From: UBA1181 sp045113275
GTDB lineage: Bacteria; Bacteroidota; Bacteroidia; Bacteroidales; Paludibacteraceae
Assembly: GCA_045113275.1 (NCBI GenBank)
Contig: JBGUIU010000309.1
Coordinates: 1 to 64,000 of the forward strand
Reading direction: 5' to 3'
Length of the DNA stretch: 64,000 bases
Shown: in pieces, positions 1-7,035 of the stretch
Layout of the letters: each line of letters begins with the position of its first letter
Numbering within the stretch: the stretch's first letter is position 1
Translations under genes and position numbers: made by a program
Notes under the pieces: generated by a model
The model's input: only the letters and a program-made list of their open reading frames with translations
What the model was told of the DNA's origin: nothing
The model's database searches: none

Positions 1-17
1 CAACAATTCCCTCATAA

Positions 18-86
18 TGCTGTCAACAGGACTTGAACCTGTAACGCCGCGCGGCTATTCGACTTTCCCAATTTGTCTATGACAGC
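18..86 (-). tRNA. tRNA-like gene, isotype unclear
   Basis: The minus strand folds with a perfect 7-bp acceptor stem (GCTGTCA/TGACAGC), a 3-bp D stem and a perfect T arm (ACAGG-TTCAAGT-CCTGT). The anticodon arm is poor: the roughly 18 nt between D and T arms are too short for a normal stem, loop and variable region. I cannot read an anticodon. It could be a degenerate or unusually short tRNA. It is the last of the cluster in transcription order. Confidence 0.55.
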
Positions 87-91
87 ATAAC

Positions 92-162
92 AGCCCCAAC
101 CGGAATCGAACCGATATTACAGGAATCAAAATCCTGTGTGATTACCATTTACACTACAGGGC
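92..162 (-). tRNA. tRNA-Gln (UUG)
   Basis: A normal cloverleaf on the minus strand: anticodon stem-loop CAGGA-TTTTGAT-TCCTG gives anticodon TTG (glutamine). The T arm is ATCGG-TTCGATT-CCGGT and the acceptor GCCCTGT pairs with TTGGGGC with two G-T pairs. No CCA is encoded, as is usual for Gram-positive phage tRNAs. Confidence 0.88.
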
Positions 163-168
163 CACATC

Positions 169-203
169 GTGCTGTGATACCGCTATGACGACCATCACAG
201 CAC
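169..203 (-). other. 10-bp hairpin between two tRNAs
   Basis: A perfect inverted repeat GTGCTGTGAT / ATCACAGCAC with a 15-nt loop lies just upstream, in transcription order, of tRNA-Gln. It may guide processing of the tRNA transcript. I found no loop partner like those of the other spacers. Confidence 0.5.
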
Positions 204-256
204 TTTGCGAAAGGAAAACAATAAAATGGCAAACTACCAGACAAAAGTAGTTGCGT

Positions 257-371
257 AGTGGCGTTAGGATTCGAACCTAAAATCTCGGGTTTTCAAGACC
301 AGAATACTTTTGCTGTATGAGTCCCAAACAGGACTCTTCTTACGATGCGTATACCAATTCCGCCACGCCAC
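257..371 (-). tRNA. tRNA-Leu-like gene with extra internal hairpin
   Basis: Both ends look like a leucine tRNA: perfect acceptor GTGGCGT/ACGCCAC, a Leu-type D arm (GCGGAATTGGTATACGC) and T arm TTAGG-TTCGAAT-CCTAA. At about 115 nt it is some 30 nt longer than a normal tRNA-Leu. The extra sequence holds hairpin GAGTCC-TGTTTG-GGACTC. Two anticodon arms are possible: ATAC-AGCAAAA-GTAT (CAA, Leu, but without U33) or GGT-CTTGAAA-ACC (TGA, serine-like). The isotype is therefore uncertain. Confidence 0.6.
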
Positions 372-377
372 TATAAA

Positions 378-450
378 TGCGAGATGATGGAGTCGAACCA
401 TCCGCAACAGCTTTATAAGAACTGCCCCATAACCGCTTGGGTAATCTCGC
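378..450 (-). tRNA. tRNA-Ile (UAU)
   Basis: A full cloverleaf on the minus strand: acceptor GCGAGAT/ATCTCGC, D arm CCC...GGG, anticodon arm CAGTT-CTTATAA-AGCTG and T arm GATGG-TTCGACT-CCATC. The anticodon TAT reads ATA (isoleucine). ATA codons are rarely read by such a tRNA in bacteria, which normally modify a CAT anticodon, so a phage copy could help translate its AT-rich genes (inference). Confidence 0.8.
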
Positions 451-499
451 CAAATATATGCCGACGCTCTAACCTGTTGAGCATAAGTCTCTATAAAAT

Positions 500-571
500 G
501 GCGTACACTCGTTTTTTTAAGAGAAAGAACCGACACACACATACCACAATAGAAAGGAGTGAGTGTACGCC
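500..571 (-). other. 11-bp inverted repeat in tRNA spacer
   Basis: GGCGTACACTC at 500-510 is exactly complementary to 561-571 and encloses about 50 nt. It separates two tRNAs. It is one of four long hairpins in the cluster spacers. I see no gene here. Confidence 0.5.
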
Positions 572-575
572 ATAA

Positions 576-655
576 CCACCATAATAGGATTCGAACCTAT
601 AACTGCAACTACCGTCAATATCAGTCGCTGTTTTACCGTATTAAACTATATGGTG
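576..655 (-). tRNA. tRNA, isotype undetermined
   Basis: Perfect acceptor CACCATA/TATGGTG, D stem GTTT/AAAC and T arm ATAGG-TTCGAAT-CCTAT support a tRNA. Between the D and T arms lie 29 nt. The best anticodon arm I can draw is ACTG-ATATTGA-CGGT (anticodon ATT, Asn-like), with a 4-bp stem only. A longer variable arm is also possible. Confidence 0.65.
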
Positions 656-657
656 TG

Positions 658-731
658 AGTAGAAAGAGATGTGCGCTGTATGGACCGACTCTCTTTCTAC
701 TGTTGCAATTCTTATAGGGACGCACTGCAAC
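658..731 (-). ncRNA. tRNA-spacer RNA with two hairpins and complementary loops
   Basis: On the minus strand, hairpin 1 (GTTGCA/TGCAAC, 702-731) carries loop sequence GTGCGT. Hairpin 2 (12-bp stem AGTAGAAAGAGA, 658-701) carries GCGCAC. The two loops can form six pairs (five Watson-Crick, one G-U). The layout matches the leader elements at 18.5 and 24.2 kb. It lies between tRNA-Leu and the next tRNA, so it would be in the tRNA transcript. Confidence 0.45.
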
Positions 732-742
732 AAAAACCCAAA

Positions 743-826
743 TGCTACCGGTGGGGATCGAACCCACATACTCAACTGAGCAACGGATTTTAAGTCCGCA
801 CCGTATACCAATTCCGACACGGTAGC
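743..826 (-). tRNA. tRNA-Leu (UAA)
   Basis: A type II tRNA: acceptor GCTACCG/CGGTAGC, anticodon arm GCGGA-CTTAAAA-TCCGT giving TAA (leucine, TTA codons), long variable arm GCTCAGTTGAGT, and T arm GTGGG-TTCGATC-CCCAC. It is the most orthodox gene of the cluster. TTA is a common codon in AT-rich genomes. Confidence 0.93.
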
Positions 827-831
827 ATAAT

Positions 832-925
832 GTTGAGCGGCTGATATTTTTTCCGCGGATGAGTAGCTATCATTTAAAGTCTCTTATCTACTCTTTTATA
901 CCAACACGAGACTGCACCGCTCAAC
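832..925 (-). ncRNA. Structured spacer upstream of the tRNA cluster
   Basis: A 9-bp closing stem (GTTGAGCGG, 832-840, with 917-925) encloses a 6-bp hairpin (861-866 with 888-893). Its loop contains AGTCTC (878-883 on the plus strand), complementary to GAGACT at 908-913, so a pseudoknot is possible. It sits at the start of the tRNA cluster in transcription order. No protein gene is present. Confidence 0.4.
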
Positions 926-1248
926 TTTTGTTTTTATTTTATTTGCTGTACTATTAACGACCCGTTTTCATCACTAAAGGCAAATTTAAGTAATCACTAA
1001 TCACATATCTATAATTTGGTATTTCCCACGCCCTTATCGTTGGCTCTGCTTGACATTTTTACGGCGCATTGTCATCAAGAATCTGCGCCAATCTTAGGAA
1101 ATTTTCTAAACATGTGACCTCCAACACAACTAATTATTCCGGAACATTACAGTTACAAACACAAATCAGACTGGTGCTTTAGAGATTAGGGCCACCATTT
1201 AACTGCCGCTTATCCCTCTCATGCGGACAGCACCCAAAACACATGTGT
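926..1248. other. Intergenic region without a supported gene
   Basis: About 320 nt between the last protein gene of the operon and the tRNA cluster. I see no ribosome binding site with a following frame, no T-rich terminator and no clear promoter on either strand. Confidence 0.5.
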
Positions 1249-1524
1249 TTAATCATCTACTTCCATCGAAGCGATTTTATCTGCATCAATGCCTGTAATC
1301 AACTTCATCATAAACCTGTCAAATTCAGACATATCTTCAACTGCCCTCTTATTCTCTGTCTGAATATCTTCCATCGGCATCTTCACTGTTTTCACAAGAA
1401 GGTCGATGTCATAATCATCGAGAACACCTTTTTCAACCATTCTCTTCATAATTACTGTTAATTCAGAGATAAGGTCAATTTTTGTGCCGCTAAATTCGCA
1501 ACAACCGCCATCAAACTTAATCAT
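1249..1524 (-). CDS. Hypothetical phage protein (91 aa)
   Basis: Small acidic protein starting after AGAAAGGAG with good spacing. Its start overlaps the end of the DUF6011-like gene by 8 nt, so the two are probably co-translated. It has a Cys-Cys pair near the N-terminus and a largely helical, charged remainder. I do not recognise a family. It is the last protein gene of the operon before the tRNAs. Confidence 0.75.
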   Translation of the reverse strand: MIKFDGGCCEFSGTKIDLISELTVIMKRMVEKGVLDDYDIDLLVKTVKMPMEDIQTENKRAVEDMSEFDRFMMKLITGIDADKIASMEVDD

Positions 1525-2092
1525 TTTTAATCTCCTTTCTATTGATTATTGCTGACCTTATTATCCATCCACTCCACTTGATTCTCTCCAACTGCTCTTT
1601 AATATTCTCAATATCATCAATAGCACTGACAATACCGAGCTTGCCTAAACAGATTGGACCAATACCATAGTATCGTGAGACTGGATTTGTTAATTCTTTC
1701 CCACAACACGCACATGTAATTGTAGGCTTTGCAAACCCGTGCAGGTTCATATATATCATGCCTCGTGTTTCTTTTTCAACTGTACCTCGCATCGTCACAC
1801 AAGGCATGGGCTTATTTTTGTTCCATTTGAGCATGAAATCAAAACTACCGGAAGAAGGCTGTGTCATGTACTTCTTTACTGTAATTTCATACTCTGTACT
1901 ATCTGTACTTGCTTCTACAGACTGCTTTTTAAGCTCTGTGCGCTTCTCTGTGACGTTTTCAGCACTCGCATGTAAAACAATATGCACTTTATCTGAAAAC
2001 GTCTTAGAAGAGCTTGTGAGAGCTTGTACAGAATCATACTTTACGCCGTCTACTTCGACAGCACCTTTCCAACTCTCAATGAGTTTTAACAT
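1517..2092 (-). CDS. DUF6011-like zinc-binding protein
   Basis: A 191-aa protein. The C-terminal third has CACCGKEL followed by a GPICLGKLG stretch. This four-cysteine pattern is the zinc-binding signature I associate with DUF6011-type phage and plasmid proteins of unknown function. I chose the inner ATG (MLKLIESW) because GAGGTGAGAATA precedes it at proper spacing. A promoter (2197-2225) and a long leader hairpin lie upstream. The molecular role is unknown. Confidence 0.8.
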   Translation of the reverse strand: MLKLIESWKGAVEVDGVKYDSVQALTSSSKTFSDKVHIVLHASAENVTEKRTELKKQSVEASTDSTEYEITVKKYMTQPSSGSFDFMLKWNKNKPMPCVTMRGTVEKETRGMIYMNLHGFAKPTITCACCGKELTNPVSRYYGIGPICLGKLGIVSAIDDIENIKEQLERIKWSGWIIRSAIINRKEIKND

Positions 2093-2112
2093 TATTCTCA
2101 CCTCTTTCTTAT

Positions 2113-2189
2113 CAGTTGAGAACAGCCGCTTGAATTGGAATTGTTGTCAACTGTTCACTTTTTTCTTTTTTGTTGCTGTTCTCAACTGA
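2113..2189 (-). promoter_or_regulatory. 5' leader with 15-bp stem-loop
   Basis: TCAGTTGAGAACAGC pairs perfectly with GCTGTTCTCAACTGA across about 45 nt. It starts almost at the expected transcript 5' end and ends just before the ribosome binding site of the DUF6011-like gene. It may protect the mRNA 5' end or control translation. Confidence 0.55.
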
Positions 2190-2196
2190 TGTAAAC

Positions 2197-2225
2197 ATTG
2201 TATCACACAATTCTGTATAATGCAA
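2197..2225 (-). promoter_or_regulatory. Sigma-A-type promoter
   Basis: TTGCAT (2220-2225), 17-bp spacer, TACAAT (2197-2202) preceded by TGTGTGA (extended -10). It faces the DUF6011-like gene. Confidence 0.6.
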
Positions 2226-2244
2226 TAGTTTTTGAAAAAGTTTT

Positions 2245-3276
2245 TTAACTTTTTTTCATTTCCTTATTAACGATATTTTCAACAATAGTAAGCGCATCTT
2301 CATGCTCCCGTAAATACTCGTATACATTTGTAAGACCATGAATCTTGCCCTGTATAATATCGCCATTCTCAGTATCTACAATATCAAACCAAGAGCCTGA
2401 CTTAACTATTACATCAAATTTTATAGCTACATCTACTAAATCGCTAAGATAATCCACGCCATCATCGTAACGCAAAGTATACTGTCCTGTTCTATGAGAA
2501 GGCGGACATGTTGAATTTTTAACCATAGACATGAGGACGATATTACCAAACGGCTCAGATGCAGATTTATTTAACTCATTACCTTTTTCATCTATATATT
2601 TACCTCTTGCAAATTGAAACCGGCACGCACAATGATGCTTCAAGGCTTTACCACCAGGCGTTGTTATACCACCGTATGGGCTATTTAGATTCTCACGTAT
2701 TTGATTTATAATAAGACCTGTACAATCATATCTATGCATAAACATAGTTATCTTTTTTACAAACCTCGTCATGGGCAATGATATACCACCATAGACCTTA
2801 TCTTCATAAGTACGCTTCTCATCAAGTTCCATATCAGATACTAATGCACCTACACTATCAAGTACCCACAACCCTATTTCACCAGTATCAACAGCATCTT
2901 CTATAATCTGAAATATTTCTTCTGCCGATTGTCCCTTAGGTTGTAATATAATTAATTTATCAACATCTACACCGAGTTTTACTGCCCAATCTTTATCTAA
3001 ACGATTCTCGGCATCTACATATAATACATCACGATTATCATCGGACCTCTGATAATTGGCAACAACATCAAGCGCAGTAGTAGTTTTACCGCCATGTTCT
3101 TCTCCAAAAAACTCTGTCAATTTCCCAATAGGTATTCCGCCATATGTGCAGTAGTTCATTCTCGGAGAAGTAAACGGTATCTTTCTATAATCAAATTCGC
3201 CTATACCCTGAGATATGATTTCCTCGCCGAATCTTTTATTTACATTCTTCATTATTTCATTAAGTTTCTGACCCAT
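2245..3276 (-). CDS. recA: RecA-family recombinase
   Basis: A 343-aa RecA-fold ATPase. Walker A is GEEHGGKTT at about residues 58-66, and the Walker B region is LWVLDSVGAL. It also has RecA-like NQIREN and TPGGKAL segments. RecA-type proteins coat ssDNA and catalyse strand exchange. Here it probably serves phage recombination and repair with RecU, the Cas4-like nuclease and the SSB. Its start codon overlaps the displaced 3' end of thyX, which implies that thyX and recA were directly adjacent before the HNH gene arrived. It is more divergent than host RecA and could equally be a phage UvsX/Sak4-like form. Confidence 0.9.
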   Translation of the reverse strand: MGQKLNEIMKNVNKRFGEEIISQGIGEFDYRKIPFTSPRMNYCTYGGIPIGKLTEFFGEEHGGKTTTALDVVANYQRSDDNRDVLYVDAENRLDKDWAVKLGVDVDKLIILQPKGQSAEEIFQIIEDAVDTGEIGLWVLDSVGALVSDMELDEKRTYEDKVYGGISLPMTRFVKKITMFMHRYDCTGLIINQIRENLNSPYGGITTPGGKALKHHCACRFQFARGKYIDEKGNELNKSASEPFGNIVLMSMVKNSTCPPSHRTGQYTLRYDDGVDYLSDLVDVAIKFDVIVKSGSWFDIVDTENGDIIQGKIHGLTNVYEYLREHEDALTIVENIVNKEMKKS

Positions 3277-3331
3277 CTATAATCTCCTCAACATACGGCA
3301 ATCCATGAAGAAGTGCTACAGTATGCTTAAA
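3260..3331 (-). pseudogene. Displaced 3' end of a thyX-like gene
   Basis: In the frame ending TAA at 3260-3262 the codons read FKHTVALLHGLPYVEEII and then DGSET-stop. This matches the C-terminus of the intact ThyX upstream (FCIILKELPYIREIM) without gaps. It lacks any start of its own, directly follows the HNH gene and runs into the recA start. I read it as the original thyX tail, disconnected when the HNH cassette inserted. Confidence 0.75.
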
Positions 3332-3866
3332 TCCAATTTCTATAATTAACTATATTTGTTATTGTTTGCGGTGATACACCAAACTTCTTAGCTAAACCAA
3401 CTGAACCAAATTCAGAATCAAAACGCTTATGCACACTCCGTATATAATCAACTTGCTCTTGTGTTAATTTATGCATACCGTGTTTTTCGCCCTTAGTACC
3501 TACAGTATTTCTACTTTTCAAACCAATCCGCCAAGCGTGTCGTTCATTTTCACTTCGAGTACACCACTCTAAATTATCCGCACAATTATTTCTTTTATTA
3601 CCGTCCTTATGATTTACATGCGGTAAATTATTTGGATTTGGTATAAACAACTTTGCCACAAGTCTATGAACATAATAATATCTACCGCCGTTTTTATCTA
3701 ATGACAAAACAACACGTTGATAACCATTCTCTTTATTATGAATCTTTATTGAGTGAGATTGTATGAAATAATGTCTACCATTACGAGGTTTTGTTTTTAT
3801 ATTACCAAAATTACTAATCAAATAAATTTCCCGATTTCCAACAAGTTCTTTCCAGATTTCTGACAT
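3327..3866 (-). CDS. HNH homing endonuclease (NUMOD4 type)
   Basis: A 179-aa protein. The N-terminal NUMOD4-like start is SEIWKELVGN. The HNH core is HRLVAKLFIPNPNNLPHVNH followed by KDGNKRNNCADNLEWCT (about residues 67-103). A C-terminal helix-turn-helix (GLAKKFGVSPQTITNIV) probably gives DNA specificity. The gene starts 3 nt before the thyX stop codon, with GGAGAT upstream, so it is read from the thyX transcript. A diverged copy of the thyX 3' end follows it immediately. Confidence 0.9.
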   Translation of the reverse strand: MSEIWKELVGNREIYLISNFGNIKTKPRNGRHYFIQSHSIKIHNKENGYQRVVLSLDKNGGRYYYVHRLVAKLFIPNPNNLPHVNHKDGNKRNNCADNLEWCTRSENERHAWRIGLKSRNTVGTKGEKHGMHKLTQEQVDYIRSVHKRFDSEFGSVGLAKKFGVSPQTITNIVNYRNWI

Positions 3867-3868
3867 AC

Positions 3869-4597
3869 TTAAATCTCCATTATTTCTCTTATATAAGGCA
3901 ACTCTTTAAGTATTATACAAAAATCTTCCCATTCTGTCAACTTATGTCCAGTACGCTGTCTAATCATAGTGACCACATTCTCATAATTCATTGTGACTGT
4001 TCTTTTCTGATTATAAGAAGATGGAAGAAGCTGAATCATCTGCCACCAATCAGTTTTATTCTTCGTCTGCAAATATGAGTTTCGGCATGCGTTTAGGCAA
4101 TCAATAACAACTTTCAACACCATATAAGGCTTATGCATCTCTCCATCTTCATCAAACCTTGCAAGCGTTTCTAAATGTTCTGTTGAAAAATCCTCTACTG
4201 CAAACTCTTTGGCATGAATTTTGTGCATAGTAGAACAACTGTTAGCAGTTGTGCCGATTTTATAAGTATCAAACTCCTTCCACCAATAAAGCGGAGCAGT
4301 AATATCCATAGATACAAAAATCTGTCTGAGATATTTTCTATGCTCTGGTCCAGCACTATAAAGCCTACGCATAAGACCTAAATCATTTGGACCGACAACA
4401 TATTCAGGCTCTCCAATATAAGGATTACACATATCATATTTACAATCATTACAATAATGTGGTTCTTCATTTGGCCCAAGAGTGGTGCACCAATATTTTT
4501 CCTCACTATCGCTTTTATCCCAACTATTCATAGGATTTCTCATACCGCGAATAGCGTGTTCAAAACCCCACACACTTATCTTTTCTACTTTAATCAT
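3869..4597 (-). CDS. ThyX-like flavin-dependent thymidylate synthase family protein
   Basis: A 242-aa protein. The central block around residues 95-125 (MDITAPLYWWKEFDTYKIGT, then NSCSTMHKI) is what I associate with phage ThyX-type proteins. ThyX enzymes methylate dUMP to dTMP using methylene-tetrahydrofolate and FADH2. Some phage relatives may act on other pyrimidines, which would fit the nearby glycosyltransferases (inference). The C-terminus belongs to the replacement 3' end brought with the HNH gene. A Cys-rich stretch (HYCNDCKYDMC) in the first third is unusual. Confidence 0.7.
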   Translation of the reverse strand: MIKVEKISVWGFEHAIRGMRNPMNSWDKSDSEEKYWCTTLGPNEEPHYCNDCKYDMCNPYIGEPEYVVGPNDLGLMRRLYSAGPEHRKYLRQIFVSMDITAPLYWWKEFDTYKIGTTANSCSTMHKIHAKEFAVEDFSTEHLETLARFDEDGEMHKPYMVLKVVIDCLNACRNSYLQTKNKTDWWQMIQLLPSSYNQKRTVTMNYENVVTMIRQRTGHKLTEWEDFCIILKELPYIREIMEI

Positions 4598-4883
4598 TCA
4601 CTGTCTCCTCTATTGCTTTCATAATCTCTTTATATTTTTTGCTCCGCTTCATAGTCTCTGCAACTTCATGCGCCGCAAGTCTGATAATCTCATCCTTACT
4701 TTCTTCAAGAACAGATTTAACCATATCGGCAATCTCTGACTTAAAGCCGCTTGGACTACCATACCGAAAATAAAATAAATTTTCACGAATATCCTTAACC
4801 ACTTGCTCTGATGCATTTTGCATAACATGCTTCTGGATAGCATCATCATCAATAGTTACTCCAAACTGTAAAATATGTTCCAT
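4590..4883 (-). CDS. Hypothetical phage protein (97 aa)
   Basis: A helical, charged protein whose stop overlaps the thyX-like start and whose start overlaps the stop of the XRE regulator, so it belongs to this operon. No domain is recognised. Confidence 0.75.
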   Translation of the reverse strand: MEHILQFGVTIDDDAIQKHVMQNASEQVVKDIRENLFYFRYGSPSGFKSEIADMVKSVLEESKDEIIRLAAHEVAETMKRSKKYKEIMKAIEETVND

Positions 4884-5101
4884 TATTCCTCACACCCCTC
4901 TAATAAATCATTTACTGTACAACCAAGTGCTTTTGCTATAAAATATATTCTGCTTAATCTTGCACCCGTTCTCATTTTCAAGTATCCGTTTATGCAAGTA
5001 CAACTAACACCACTCAATTTATGTAAATCCTTCTGTGTTAATCCCTGTGCCCTTAATCTCTCTGTTACATTCTTGGCTATCGCTTGCTCTATTGTCACCA
5101 T
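4883..5101 (-). CDS. XRE-family helix-turn-helix regulator
   Basis: A 72-aa single-domain Cro/CI-type protein. The helix-turn-helix is GLTQKDLHKLSGVSCTCING at about residues 20-39, and the C-terminus ALGCTVNDLLEG is typical. It overlaps the preceding gene by about 80 nt in another frame. It could repress early promoters, for example through the palindromes near 58.2 and 59.15 kb (inference). Confidence 0.85.
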   Translation of the reverse strand: MVTIEQAIAKNVTERLRAQGLTQKDLHKLSGVSCTCINGYLKMRTGARLSRIYFIAKALGCTVNDLLEGCEE

Positions 5102-5396
5102 CTTTCTTAAACCTCTCGCATAAAAACATCACATTACAAGCAACATGCCATAAATGAGGTAAGCCACTCTCAGCATCAACCCCATTAGGATTTTCTACAT
5201 ATAATAACCAATGCCTGTAACACGCATTTTGTAACTGCTCAATACTAAGCCGTCGCCACCCATCTCTACCTGTATCTGGATATTTTTTCAAACCGTATTC
5301 TCTTACCCTTGCTATTGCTTCTACAACGGAAGAGCATACGAGCATCGGTTGTATTTTACCTGTATCTAACTTATCTACTTTCTCATATTGTACCAT
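5019..5396 (-). CDS. DUF5664-like dATP/dGTP diphosphohydrolase
   Basis: A 125-aa protein whose core (about residues 44-95) includes WRRLSIEQLQNACYRHWLLY, DAESGLPHLWHVACNVMFL. This histidine/aspartate-rich helical pattern is that of the phage dATP/dGTP diphosphohydrolase-like (DUF5664) family, related to MazG-type enzymes. It would adjust the nucleotide pool. The C-terminal 25 residues overlap the XRE gene in another frame. Confidence 0.7.
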   Translation of the reverse strand: MVQYEKVDKLDTGKIQPMLVCSSVVEAIARVREYGLKKYPDTGRDGWRRLSIEQLQNACYRHWLLYVENPNGVDAESGLPHLWHVACNVMFLCERFKKDGDNRASDSQECNREIKGTGINTEGFT

Positions 5397-5923
5397 TATT
5401 TACTTCCTATTCTTGTTAATTCTTGCTCACTAATTCTTCGAGACAATACCTTCTTGCAACTACCCAAAAGTTCCTGCGCATTTTCTACTTTAGCCTTCAT
5501 AATTTTGTAGGCTCTGGTATACGCCGCAGATACTATAAACTCTTCCTGACTTGCTAATTCTGCAAGAGAATCTTTATCTGCTATAGTTCCACTTTCCTGA
5601 CTTGCTCTTGCTGTATGATACATTTCTTTATAAACTGCTTTTGCTATATCATCACGTATACCAAGATGTTCAGTCATTCCAGAAGCAAAATAGATATAAG
5701 TGGACAAATTCATACAAAAATCATCCAACTCTTCATTTGTAGGCGGATTCTCTCCATCTTTCAAACAGTCTTTGATAAATTCTACATAAGAATCCAAATC
5801 ACGACAATACGGAGATATAATTTCATCTACTATTCTATCTAATGCTCCAGCATTACCCTCTATATTTTCTTGAATTTTAGTAAGAGAACCAGCATTTTCA
5901 TCAGTTATGTTGAATTTCATCAT
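5396..5923 (-). CDS. Hypothetical phage protein (about 175 aa)
   Basis: An acidic, helical protein. I chose the MMKF start because GGGGGATTT precedes it; an upstream in-frame ATG lacks a binding site. It is packed between other operon genes. No motif is recognised. Confidence 0.75.
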   Translation of the reverse strand: MMKFNITDENAGSLTKIQENIEGNAGALDRIVDEIISPYCRDLDSYVEFIKDCLKDGENPPTNEELDDFCMNLSTYIYFASGMTEHLGIRDDIAKAVYKEMYHTARASQESGTIADKDSLAELASQEEFIVSAAYTRAYKIMKAKVENAQELLGSCKKVLSRRISEQELTRIGSK

Positions 5924-6173
5924 AAATCCCCCACATTGAACCAAAGTCTTTATACTCAGGATAAAATTTATGTTTAAACATTTTCACTAAGCATATACCA
6001 CCTTCTACTTCAAAAGGGCACTCTTTACACATAAACGCTAAATCATCTTTTACTCTTGTATCTATACACCAAATTTTTGTAAATATATCTAACAACTGAA
6101 CTGCTATCTTGTTATTAGGCTCTCGATAATTTACATAAACAGGCTCATCAGACTTACATGTTGGACAACTCAT
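5901..6173 (-). CDS. Cysteine-rich hypothetical protein (90 aa)
   Basis: CPTC at the N-terminus and a second Cys pair (CKEC) near residue 50 suggest a zinc ribbon. It overlaps both neighbours, as expected in a compact operon. Function unknown. Confidence 0.75.
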   Translation of the reverse strand: MSCPTCKSDEPVYVNYREPNNKIAVQLLDIFTKIWCIDTRVKDDLAFMCKECPFEVEGGICLVKMFKHKFYPEYKDFGSMWGIYDEIQHN

Positions 6174-6642
6174 TTAAAAACTCCTCCATATCATAACCAA
6201 AGAAAACTCTTTTCTTTTTGCCTTTTATCTCTACAACATCTTCCCAATCAGTAATTCGTGTGTCAAGTAAAGAGCATGGGAAACTCTTTGCGCTATTCTC
6301 TTTCATATATTGAAGCGTTTGAATTGGAATAAATGCTGTTCGGTCTTTATCTACCCACCAACATATTATCCCAGCAAACACACCCTCTATAAACGACTTC
6401 TCTAACAAACCGTTCCATTGTATTGCTGTAATATTACTGAACGGTAAAGTATTTCCATGAACTGACTTGCACTCAAAATAATATTCATACGGCTCTCTAT
6501 ACACTATAAAATCACAGATATTAGCGCTTGTACCTTTAAATTTGGTGGTCTGGTCGTGAAGTCTATCAATAGAAACGCCAGGAACTTTTTCAAATGCTTC
6601 TCTTATAACATCTTCAAATTTCTTACCATAATTAACCGCCAT
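6154..6642 (-). CDS. RecU-like Holliday junction resolvase
   Basis: A 162-aa protein with the RecU/PrfA-like nuclease core: GKKFEDVIREAF near the N-terminus, then KGTSANICDFIVY and YYFECKS, giving the D-(12)-E-x-K catalytic pattern. RecU resolves four-way junctions. Here it probably processes recombination intermediates or branched DNA before packaging, with RecA upstream in function. Confidence 0.85.
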   Translation of the reverse strand: MAVNYGKKFEDVIREAFEKVPGVSIDRLHDQTTKFKGTSANICDFIVYREPYEYYFECKSVHGNTLPFSNITAIQWNGLLEKSFIEGVFAGIICWWVDKDRTAFIPIQTLQYMKENSAKSFPCSLLDTRITDWEDVVEIKGKKKRVFFGYDMEEFLNELSNM

Positions 6643-6817
6643 ACTCTTCCCTCAACTCATCATAATGGTCCATTATGTATAAACATATATCTGTTGTTAA
6701 TCCTGTGCGGGATAAATTAATAACATTGTTTATACAAAACATATTTGTTACGCCCTTTCTCTGAATCCTTACATAATCCTTAAACTGTTCTTTTGTAGGC
6801 TTACTTAAAGTTTTCAT
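6632..6817 (-). CDS. Hypothetical phage protein (61 aa)
   Basis: Two adjacent ATGs follow AGGAGG. The second has the better spacing, so I start there. The 3' end overlaps the recU-like start. No domain recognised. Confidence 0.7.
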   Translation of the reverse strand: MKTLSKPTKEQFKDYVRIQRKGVTNMFCINNVINLSRTGLTTDICLYIMDHYDELREEYGG

Positions 6818-7032
6818 CATATCCTCCTATTCCACAATTCAACTGCTTTTTCCTCTGCTTCTCTACTATGTGATGTACAATTATAATCAGACAACATAAC
6901 TTTTCCTGTTCTTGCCATACAACTCATACATCTCACAAAAGCCGCTTTTTCAGTTTTTCCCTTATTATAGACTCTCGAACTTTTCTCTAAATAAGCCTCT
7001 CCCCCACAAAATGGGCATTTCTTTAATTCCAT
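6817..7032 (-). CDS. Lar-like zinc-ribbon protein
   Basis: A 71-aa protein with KKCPFCGGEAYLE at the start, a second CMSC pair at about residue 36, and the ending EAVELWNRR. This is the pattern of the Lar restriction-alleviation family, common as small phage proteins. An anti-restriction role is possible, but most family members are untested. Confidence 0.85.
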   Translation of the reverse strand: MELKKCPFCGGEAYLEKSSRVYNKGKTEKAAFVRCMSCMARTGKVMLSDYNCTSHSREAEEKAVELWNRRI

Positions 7033-7035
7033 ACT

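Noticed and set aside
5019..5396. 2-aminoadenine (Z) genome pathway
   Set aside because: A DUF5664/MazG-like protein alone is weak evidence; no PurZ-like adenylosuccinate synthetase is in the window.
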